Assembly (NCBI GenBank): GCA_039916225.1
Contig: JBDSLU010000393.1
Coordinates: 1 to 12,908 of the forward strand
Reading direction: 5' to 3'
Length of the DNA: 12,908 nucleotides
Source of the DNA: JBDSLU01 sp039916225
GTDB lineage: Bacteria; Acidobacteriota; Vicinamibacteria; Vicinamibacterales; Vicinamibacteraceae
Under the pieces are notes generated by a model. It was not told where the DNA came from, did no database searches, and saw only the letters and a list, made by a program, of their open reading frames with translations. A program made the position numbers and the translations under genes. Positions 7,104 to 12,908 of the stretch are shown here, piece by piece (the stretch's first letter is position 1; each line of letters opens with the position of its first letter).

Positions 7104-8330
7104 GTGCTGCCAACCATACCGAGCCCGATGCGGCGCCCCATCCCTGCGGCGGCGGCGATCCGCCCCAATGCAGGCTCCTCGCTTGCAGCCCGGCGGTGGC
7201 TCCACAAGTGCCTCCGAGGCAGGAGCGAGGCGAGGCCCCGCCGGTGGCTGTGGGGGGTTGTCGCAGCGCTCATCTCGGTCTTCGGCTGTGGCGCGTGGAT
7301 CGCGTGGCAACGGCACCTGGATGCGCCGTTGCCGGCTGTGTCAGCGATCGACCCGTATGAGGCCCTGGTAGACAGCACGCCCGTCAGTGTGACGATCACG
7401 GCCGCGCGTCACCGGGTACCGTGGACGGCCACGGTTGACCTCGTCCGGTCGGATGCAACGCTATGGCGACGGATGCACGTAGCGGACTGGAACGCGGTTC
7501 CGGCGCCCCTGCGGACCGAGGCTCTCGACCGCATGATGCGCCAATACGACGTCGTTCTGTTCAGCCCGAGCACGTGGGATGCGATGGGGCCCGATGAGTG
7601 GGATCGGATCCCGCAACCCATCCGCTCTGTCGCCTACCGCAGCATGACCGCTTACTGGGCCGGCTTCTACGACGTCGGTGGCCGCTGGAGTCTTTCACCG
7701 CAGCTGGTCGCGGACACGCTGGCGGCCATCGTCATGTCCGAGTCGTGGTTCGATCATCGGGCCGTCGGGGTGAACCGCAACGGCAGCCGCGACGTGGGGC
7801 TGGCCGGCGCCTCTGATTTCGCGCGGGACCGGCTGCGCCACCTTCATGCGCACGGTCTCGTCGATGTCGCCCCGGCCGACGACGAGTACTTCAATCCCTG
7901 GGTCGCGACGCGCTTCGTCGCCATCTGGATGTCGCTCCTGCTCGACGAGTCTGGCGGCGACCTCGTGACGGCGATCCGCGCCTACAACCGCGGTATCGAG
8001 GACGCCAGACGTGGCTTCGGCGACTCCTATGAGGCCATGGTGCAACGCCGACTCTCCCGATTCATTCGCAACGAATCGTCACCACCAGCGTGGGATCACA
8101 TCTGGCGGCGCGGCCGGGAACTTGAATACCGGTATTGGCCGTGGATGCGCGGCCGCGGCAGCATCAGCCAGGCGCCGCGCGCCTCCGGCAGGCACTGTTT
8201 CACCTGCTCGCGCTTGACGCGCACGCTATCGGCGACCTCCGCCAATCGGACGCGTCCCCTTCCGGCACCGCGCGATGCTGACGATGAAAGCGGCGCGAGC
8301 GATCGAGCCGCTCGGCCTGCCCCTCGTTGA
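7104..8330 (+). CDS. membrane-anchored SLT-type lytic transglycosylase
   Basis: 408 residues from GTG. A basic N-terminus (about 1-48) precedes one membrane segment (about 49-68, WLWGVVAALISVFGCGAWIAW region), so the rest lies in the periplasm. The catalytic domain spans about 200-320. AIVMSESWFDHRAVGV carries the expected catalytic Glu213 in an ES-x-F-type motif; RDVGLAGAS (229-237) stands where other SLT domains have G-x-x-GLMQ; AYNRG (293-297) matches the usual AYNxG near the domain end. It should cleave the MurNAc-GlcNAc bond of peptidoglycan. The segment from about residue 350 is Arg/Ser/Pro-rich and unlike the family, so the natural C-terminus may have been replaced by readthrough into another frame. 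The region before the catalytic domain (75-195) is unrecognised. The neighbours downstream are also envelope proteins. Family call good; length less sure. Confidence 0.8.
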   Translation: MLPTIPSPMRRPIPAAAAIRPNAGSSLAARRWLHKCLRGRSEARPRRWLWGVVAALISVFGCGAWIAWQRHLDAPLPAVSAIDPYEALVDSTPVSVTITAARHRVPWTATVDLVRSDATLWRRMHVADWNAVPAPLRTEALDRMMRQYDVVLFSPSTWDAMGPDEWDRIPQPIRSVAYRSMTAYWAGFYDVGGRWSLSPQLVADTLAAIVMSESWFDHRAVGVNRNGSRDVGLAGASDFARDRLRHLHAHGLVDVAPADDEYFNPWVATRFVAIWMSLLLDESGGDLVTAIRAYNRGIEDARRGFGDSYEAMVQRRLSRFIRNESSPPAWDHIWRRGRELEYRYWPWMRGRGSISQAPRASGRHCFTCSRLTRTLSATSANRTRPLPAPRDADDESGASDRAARPAPR

Positions 8331-8508
8331 CCTCCTTGGGTTGCCAGATCGCCTATTTCCCCTGACCGCTGCCCTGGAGAGAGCTCGCCCGGCGCACCCT
8401 CGCCGACACGGCTGGGAGGTGCGCTTCTTCCTCCTCTCGCGGGGCGGCCTGCGCGTCGGCGCGATGAAAGTCTCGACGGCTGTGGCCGCCGATCACCCTC
8501 TTGGATGA
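8275..8508 (+). CDS. doubtful small hypothetical protein
   Basis: This 77-codon frame overlaps the end of the transglycosylase frame. Its translation has a more balanced composition than the other frames here (IEPLGLPLVDLLGLPDRLFP, then WEVRFFLLSRGGLRVGAMKV). There is no Shine-Dalgarno site before the ATG, and I recognise no family. The frame starting at 8501 continues with protein-like DELNEPGNASAKVDAH up to the MscS start, so the two may be pieces of one broken gene. I list it only because nothing else accounts for 8331-8590. Confidence 0.2.
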   Translation: MLTMKAARAIEPLGLPLVDLLGLPDRLFPLTAALERARPAHPRRHGWEVRFFLLSRGGLRVGAMKVSTAVAADHPLG

Positions 8509-8596
8509 GCTGAACGAACCGGGCAACGCTTCCGCGAAGGTCGACGCGCATCTGTGCGCCATACTGGTTCCAGTCCCGTGCCTACGAGGATCGTCC

Positions 8597-9577
8597 ATGA
8601 ATCTGGAACTCGGCCCGGCGTTCGACCGGGCACAAACGGTCGTCGACGGGCTGGTCGCAGCCATTCCCAGCATGATCGTGGCGCTCGTCGTGTTCGGTGC
8701 CTTCCTCGTCCTGGCGGCCATCGTCAAGGGCACTGTGGCACGGCTGACGGATGCGCGGCTTCGCGCACATCGCAATGCGGGGGTGGCCGTCGGTCGACTC
8801 GCTCAGGGCCTGGTCATCTTTCTCGGCCTGCTCGTCGCGCTCTCCGTCGCCCTGCCGACGTTCAGGCCAGGCGATGTCGTGCAGTTGCTTGGCATCAGCA
8901 GTGTTGCGATCGGCTTCGCCTTCCGCGACATTCTCCAGAACTTCCTCGCCGGCATCCTGCTCCTGGTCACGCAGCCGTTTCGCATCGGCGATCAGATCGT
9001 CACCGGCACGCACGAAGGCACCGTCGAGGACATCCAGGCGCGAGCGACGTTCATCCGCACCTATGATGGCCGCCGCGTCGTCATTCCAAACGCCGCCCTG
9101 TTCACGAATACAGTCGTGGTGAATACGGCGTTCGAACATCGTCGGCTCGAATACGACATCGGCATCGGCTATGGCGACGACGTCGACCGCGCACGCGCTG
9201 TCATGCTGAGTACTGTGCAGAGCACGGAAGGAGTTCTGGCGGAGCCGGCCCCGGACGTCCTGCTGATGGATCTCGCCCCGTCGTCCGTCAACTTGCGTCT
9301 ACGGTGGTGGATAGCACCGCCCCAGCGTGCCGATGCGCTCGATGCCCGGGACAAGGTGCTGACGGCCGTCAAGCATCAACTGACGGAGCATGGGATCGAT
9401 CTCCCATTTCCGACCCGACAGATCCTCTTCCACGACCAGACGGAAGACAGCGACGGCGACCGGGGCCGACAGCGGGAGGGATGGCCTGCCGGCAAAGCAG
9501 CTGTGCCCAGGTCCCTGAAGGTCGCCGACGCCATCGCGCAGATCTCGCCCACGCCGCGGCGGGTGGACGGCGAATGA
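8597..9577 (+). CDS. MscS-family small-conductance mechanosensitive channel
   Basis: 326 residues. The start at 8597 is chosen over an in-frame ATG at 8501 because GAGGA (8586-8590) sits six bases upstream and the product then begins just before the first membrane helix. Helices are at about 22-44, 66-86 and 96-127. The third is the pore-lining Gly/Ala-rich helix (LLGISSVAIGFAFRDILQNF) and ends in the family hallmark PFRIGDQI (127-134). The beta domain follows (GTVEDIQARATFIRT, then VVIPNA at 161-166), then the alpha/beta vestibule domain to about 275. The channel forms a heptamer in the inner membrane and releases solutes on hypo-osmotic shock. About 45 charged, probably disordered residues beyond the usual end (from about 280) make it somewhat longer than E. 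coli MscS. The stop overlaps the next start by ATGA. Confidence 0.93.
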   Translation: MNLELGPAFDRAQTVVDGLVAAIPSMIVALVVFGAFLVLAAIVKGTVARLTDARLRAHRNAGVAVGRLAQGLVIFLGLLVALSVALPTFRPGDVVQLLGISSVAIGFAFRDILQNFLAGILLLVTQPFRIGDQIVTGTHEGTVEDIQARATFIRTYDGRRVVIPNAALFTNTVVVNTAFEHRRLEYDIGIGYGDDVDRARAVMLSTVQSTEGVLAEPAPDVLLMDLAPSSVNLRLRWWIAPPQRADALDARDKVLTAVKHQLTEHGIDLPFPTRQILFHDQTEDSDGDRGRQREGWPAGKAAVPRSLKVADAIAQISPTPRRVDGE

Positions 9578-10932
9578 CCCGCCTGCGCGCGTCGTGGGAG
9601 TACCTGCGCGGAACCTACTGGGCAGTGCCGTCTGCTATGTCTGGCGCGGCGGTCCTGCTTTCCATCGCCATGATTCAGCTGGACCAATCCGCAACGCAGA
9701 GTCTGCTGAACCGGCTGTCCTGGGTGTACACGGGAGGTCCAGAGGGCGCCCGCGCAGTGCTCTCCACGATCGCCGCGTCGATGATCACCGTCGCTGGCGT
9801 GACGTTTTCCATCACCATCGTCGCGTTGACGCTCGCGTCGCAGCAGTTCGGACCGCGGCTATTGCGGAACTTCTTGCGCGACGTCGGCAATCAGGTGGTC
9901 CTCGGCACGTTCGTGGCGACCTTCTTGTACTGCCTACTGGTCCTGCGCACGGTGCGAGGGAGTGACGACGCGGAGTTCGTTCCGCATCTCTCAGTCACCG
10001 CCGGTGTGATCCTCGCGATGCTGAGTCTGGGCGTTCTGATCTTTTTCATTCATCACGTCGCCACGTCGATACAAGCCTCTCGCATCATTGCGACTGTTGC
10101 GGACGACCTGGAGGGCGCCATTGACCGCTTGTTCCCGGAAGGGGTTGGCGAGGGCGCCGCGAATGGCGACCGGCTCCAGGCCGCGACGGGTGCGACGGGT
10201 GCGACGAGCACGCTACCTGGTGCGCGTCGGGTGCTCGCGAAGACCACCGGATATGTGCAGGCCATCGATGCCGAAGGGCTGATGAGCATCGCACGCGAGC
10301 ACGACCTGGTGGTGCAGGTGCACGCCAAGCCGGGCTCCTTCGTGCGAAAGGGAGTCGCGCTGCTGACCGTTACGCCCCCGCCAGGCCGGCGCTACCCCGA
10401 CGACACGTCGATCCTCGACGTGTTCATCATCGGAAGCGATCGGACCGGTACGCAGGATGTGACCTTCTTCATCGACCAACTGGTGGAGCTGGCCGTGCGG
10501 GCACTCTCGCCGGGCATCAATGACCCCGGAACGGCGCGCTTGTGCGTCGATCGGCTCGAGCACGCTCTCTGTCATCTCGGCGGCCGCCACATCCCGTCGG
10601 CCGAGCGATACGACGACGAGGGGCGCGTCCGGGTGCTGGCTTGTCCCGTGACCTTCCCGGAGGCCGTGGAGAGCGCCTTTCGCGAGATCGCGCGGCACGG
10701 GCGAACGAGCGTAGCGGTCACCTGCCGACTGCTCGAGGCCGTGGGCAACGTCGGATCGTGCGTGGCGCGCGACACCGACCGGCGCGCACTGCTGCGAGAA
10801 GCGACAATGGTCGCCACGGGAGTGCGCGACGTCTCGCACAGCGATACCGATCGCGAGTTGATGGCACAATGTCATCGCGCGGCCGTTGATCTATTGCAGG
10901 CGCAGCCTGGCGACCAGGCCACCGCATCGTGA
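9574..10932 (+). CDS. DUF2254 family membrane protein
   Basis: 452 residues. The ATG overlaps the MscS stop (ATGA), so translation is coupled. The N-terminus WEYLRGTYWAVPSAM leads into four predicted membrane helices at about 20-37, 64-88, 106-125 and 139-162; the second contains the conserved MITVAGVTFSITIVALTLAS stretch. FGPRLLRNF (92-100) follows it. The soluble C-terminal part holds GYVQAID (226-232), DLVVQVHAKPGSFVRKG (244-260) and the strongly conserved ALSPGINDPGTA segment (310-321), all features of DUF2254. The family has no established function. Linkage to MscS suggests a part in membrane-tension or osmotic response; that is inference. Around residues 204-212 is a small ATG-ATG-ATS tandem repeat at protein level. 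The frame is open further upstream inside MscS, but that extension is not protein-like. Confidence 0.9.
   Translation: MTRLRASWEYLRGTYWAVPSAMSGAAVLLSIAMIQLDQSATQSLLNRLSWVYTGGPEGARAVLSTIAASMITVAGVTFSITIVALTLASQQFGPRLLRNFLRDVGNQVVLGTFVATFLYCLLVLRTVRGSDDAEFVPHLSVTAGVILAMLSLGVLIFFIHHVATSIQASRIIATVADDLEGAIDRLFPEGVGEGAANGDRLQAATGATGATSTLPGARRVLAKTTGYVQAIDAEGLMSIAREHDLVVQVHAKPGSFVRKGVALLTVTPPPGRRYPDDTSILDVFIIGSDRTGTQDVTFFIDQLVELAVRALSPGINDPGTARLCVDRLEHALCHLGGRHIPSAERYDDEGRVRVLACPVTFPEAVESAFREIARHGRTSVAVTCRLLEAVGNVGSCVARDTDRRALLREATMVATGVRDVSHSDTDRELMAQCHRAAVDLLQAQPGDQATAS
10183..10209 (+). repeat. three copies of a 9-base tandem repeat
   Basis: GCGACGGGT occurs twice in a row (10183-10191, 10192-10200), followed by a diverged copy GCGACGAGC. 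It is in frame within the DUF2254 gene and adds three-residue units (Ala-Thr-Gly) in the linker between the membrane and soluble parts. It could vary in copy number without breaking the frame. Confidence 0.7.
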
Positions 10933-11019
10933 TCCCTGGCGTTCCGTTGACAGGACCGCCTGCGATTTCGCCGGCGCTACCGGCCGTCGGCTTCTGCTTC
11001 ACTCGGATCGCGGCTGGAC

Positions 11020-11035
11020 GTCCTCGGACGAGGAC
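11020..11035. repeat. short inverted repeat between the DUF2254 gene and the LamG pseudogene
   Basis: GTCCTC and GAGGAC flank a four-base loop, making a 6-bp hairpin 88 bases after the DUF2254 stop. No T-run follows. It is too weak to call a terminator with confidence. The spacer 10933-11077 holds nothing else I can identify. Confidence 0.25.
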
Positions 11036-11077
11036 GACAGGCGATCGTGACCGCCCACGGCATCACCTGCGGCATGA

Positions 11078-12214
11078 GCCGGCGCGGCCCACAGCGAAGA
11101 GACTGGCGAACGGCGATTCCTGGCGTACACGCGAGAGGGTCGGCCGCCGGCGTTTCCCCTCGACGCGGTCAACTACGTCCGCAGCTACTGGAACGGGGGC
11201 GGGAAGCCGGGTACGCCGACGTGCCGCTGCTCGGGCGCGGGCCATTCGGCGAGGCGGTGCAGTGGCGATCGGAGGTCGACCCGAACTTCCGGCCGACGCT
11301 GCTGGTACGTCCCGAGACGCCGCACGGCACCGCCCTCGACGTCAAGGGGCCGGGCTCGCCCGTGTCGATGGCCGTCTGGATGATTCGGCGGGACGGGAAC
11401 CATGCCATCGCCGGCATCTGGCACGAGGGCACCGATCTCGGCGACCGGAGCAAGCCGGCGGCCAACGTGCAGTCCGGCCGCCGCCAGTACGCGCTGTTCG
11501 CCGGGCTCGCGGCCAACAACGGTGCGGCGGCCGTCCACCTCTCGAGAACGCCCGCGATACCGTCACTGCCTACCTCGACGGCCTGGCCGAAGACCATTGG
11601 GTCGACAACCCCGCGGATCATCCTTCTTCCAATTGCCGGCACGAGGCTGGAAGCAGGCGCAGCTGAGACGGATGCCCGGCCTGCAGGCAGGCGAGGACCC
11701 GGACTTTCCGGCTGGCCAGTTCTATGCGCCCCCGGAAGGACGCGCGACACGGACGCGCCTGTCGAGCGATCCCGACCTGCGCGTGTGGGAGGAGACCTGC
11801 GCGTTCACGAAGGTCCGAATCACCGAACGTCGGAGTGCGAGCGGACGCTGGAAAGCCGTGTCACGCGATCTGGCGGCCCTACGTGCGAATCCGTTCTGGT
11901 TCGGTCACGACCTCCACCGTCCGCGGACGCCGGATGAGGGCGGGCCCTTCACCATCGGGCGGGTGATTCACAGTTCCCGTGGCAACGGCACCCAGCAGTT
12001 CATCGGCGGCGTGGCCGTCTACGACCGCGCCCTCAGCGCCACCCAGATGCGGCGCCTCGCACGCATCGGGCGAACGGGCGCCGATGGGAGCGGACCGTTC
12101 GCCTTGCTCCAGGCGAAGGATGCGAGCCTGAAGCTGGAGGCGCCGCGCGGCCGATGGCGATTTCAATGCGGCGGGCCCGGCGCGCCGGACTTCGCGCGCG
12201 GATTGCGCAGGTAA
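11078..12214 (+). pseudogene. frame-broken LamG/concanavalin-like domain protein
   Basis: Consecutive segments of one apparent protein lie in changing frames. First (about 11078-11210): FLAYTREGRPPAFPLDAVNY, then VRSYWNGGGKPG. Second (about 11211-11541): GYADVPLLGRGPFGEAVQW, TLLVRPETPHGTALDVKG, VSMAVWMIRRDGNHAIAGIW and YALFAGLAANNGAAAVHLS. Third (about 11541-11622): ENARDTVTAYLDGLAEDHWV. Fourth (from about 11624): FFQLPARGWKQAQLRRMPGL, ANPFWFGHDL, FTIGRVIHSSRG and FIGGVAVYDRALSATQMRRL. The last matches the LamG end pattern IGGVAVYDRALS. The join between VHLS and ENARDTVTAYLDG looks too short for a LamG sandwich, so an internal deletion is also likely. Such proteins usually bind or act on carbohydrates outside the cell. 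The in-frame tail after about 12070 is not recognisable and overlaps the convergent FG-GAP gene. Decay is favoured over sequencing error because long neighbours are unbroken. Confidence 0.65.
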
Positions 12215-12908
12215 TAGAGGCGGCCGTCTTCCGCGCCGCCGACGAAGTCGGGAATGCCGTCGCCGTTGAAGTCGACCACCGACGGACTGACGTCGTGGCC
12301 TTCGATGTTCTGCGGCACGAGCGTCCCTACGTCGCGGAACACCCACTGCCCGTCGCGCGCGGCCACCTGCACGAGCACGTTGGCGTTCGCCGAGTTCACG
12401 AGCAGGTCGAAGCGGCCGTCGCCGTTCCAGTCCGCGACCGCCAGCTTGCGCCGGCCGCTGGCGCCAGCCGTCCTCGCATTGAGTCGCAGCGGCGCGCCCG
12501 ACTCGTCGACGAACCGGCGCTGAGGAGGGCGCAGCACGCGTCGTCCATCAATCGTCGCGCGCTCGAAGAGCGCGAGGTAGCCCTCGGTGTCGAGCATCGC
12601 GAGATCGGGCAGGCCGTCGCCGGTGACATCGTAAACCACCGGCGTGGTACGCCACTGCGTCAGCAGGGCGCGGCCGACAGGCCTCCGCCAGCCCCAGGCG
12701 AGCACGGGTGGCGGCCCTGTCCACGCCACCTCGACGGGCTGGGGCCCGGCGAGACGCGGCGACGTGCGCGTGCCGGTGTTACGCAGCCAGACGACGTCGC
12801 CGAGGATCGAGTTCAGGACGATGTCGAGCAGGCCGTCGCCATCCCAGTCGGCGACGCTGAAGGTCGTGTAGCCCCACTTGGCTTCGATCGGCCCCTGAAT
12901 CGACCCGT
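12163..12908 (-). CDS. FG-GAP/VCBS repeat protein (start outside window)
   Basis: The minus-strand frame is open to the right edge; 247 residues including the C-terminus are visible. Four calcium-binding D-x-(D/N/T)-G-D-G-x-x-D loops occur: DWDGDGLLD (fragment residues 20-28), DVTGDGLPD (93-101), DWNGDGRFD (159-167) and DFNGDGIPD (212-220). Each is preceded by a hydrophobic strand such as TTFSVA or PVVY and followed by a strand ending in LRN-type turns. This is the FG-GAP/VCBS beta-propeller repeat seen in integrin-like secreted bacterial proteins, used for surface binding or attached to polysaccharide-acting domains. No catalytic domain is visible in this part. The stop at 12163 comes only about 20 residues after the last repeat. 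It converges with the LamG pseudogene and overlaps its tail by about 50 bases, which suggests that the present end was shaped by the same decay. An export signal would lie beyond the window. Confidence 0.88.
   Translation of the reverse strand, partial: GSIQGPIEAKWGYTTFSVADWDGDGLLDIVLNSILGDVVWLRNTGTRTSPRLAGPQPVEVAWTGPPPVLAWGWRRPVGRALLTQWRTTPVVYDVTGDGLPDLAMLDTEGYLALFERATIDGRRVLRPPQRRFVDESGAPLRLNARTAGASGRRKLAVADWNGDGRFDLLVNSANANVLVQVAARDGQWVFRDVGTLVPQNIEGHDVSPSVVDFNGDGIPDFVGGAEDGRLYYLRNPRAKSGAPGPPH

Noticed and set aside
9304..9573. Upstream extension of the DUF2254 frame inside MscS.
   Set aside because: The 90 extra residues are Arg/Pro/Cys-rich and unlike the family. The ATGA overlap start gives the normal N-terminus.
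10947..10952. Perfect TTGACA after the DUF2254 gene.
   Set aside because: No acceptable -10 hexamer lies 16-18 bases downstream, and only a pseudogene follows.
12254..12871. Plus-strand open frames opposite the FG-GAP gene.
   Set aside because: They are shadows of a minus-strand gene with four clear calcium-binding repeats.
1..12908. CRISPR arrays, tRNA or rRNA genes, insertion sequences, integrase or phage genes.
   Set aside because: Looked for on both strands by eye. No regularly spaced repeats, no cloverleaf with T-loop signature, no transposase or integrase motif and no terminal inverted repeats were seen.

Overview
The window is about 12.9 kb of high-GC DNA. Several traits together point to Acidobacteriota, most plausibly a Vicinamibacteria-like lineage: a large Oar-like TonB-dependent receptor with an N-terminal carboxypeptidase-regulatory domain, a DUF1080 protein next to a Tat-exported sugar-isomerase-like protein, and LamG and FG-GAP proteins. 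This assignment is inferred from gene content and style. There is no rRNA or other marker gene to confirm it.

Left part (1-5546), an apparent carbohydrate-use module on the plus strand. A DUF1080 protein (3-keto-disaccharide hydrolase family), cut by the left window edge, is followed after 22 bases by a Tat-exported TIM-barrel protein of the mannonate dehydratase (UxuA) superfamily. Next comes a 168-base spacer with a candidate promoter and a strong leader hairpin, then an intact 1164-residue TonB-dependent receptor. A reasonable reading is uptake of an oligosaccharide or glycoside by the receptor and periplasmic processing of (3-keto-)sugars by the two enzymes. The substrate is not visible.

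Middle part (5547-8596), a mixture of live and decayed genes. There is a minus-strand remnant of a second TonB-dependent receptor C-terminus, a small secreted protein of unknown function (6004-6558), a GAF-domain pseudogene whose recognisable pieces fall in different frames, an intact membrane-anchored SLT-type lytic transglycosylase (7104-8330), and a short stretch with no convincing gene.

Right-centre (8597-10932), an envelope or osmotic pair. A MscS-family mechanosensitive channel and a DUF2254 membrane protein overlap by four bases (ATGA) and are surely co-translated.

Right end (10933-12908). A LamG/concanavalin-like gene is broken by at least three frame changes and probably carries an internal deletion. 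Facing it on the minus strand is an FG-GAP/VCBS repeat protein that is open at the right window edge. No tRNA, rRNA, CRISPR array, insertion sequence or phage gene was recognised. The clearest points of interest are the exported mannonate-dehydratase-like enzyme beside DUF1080 and a TonB receptor, the MscS-DUF2254 coupling, and the cluster of frame-broken genes beside long intact ones. I did not find a clearly new defence or mobile system.
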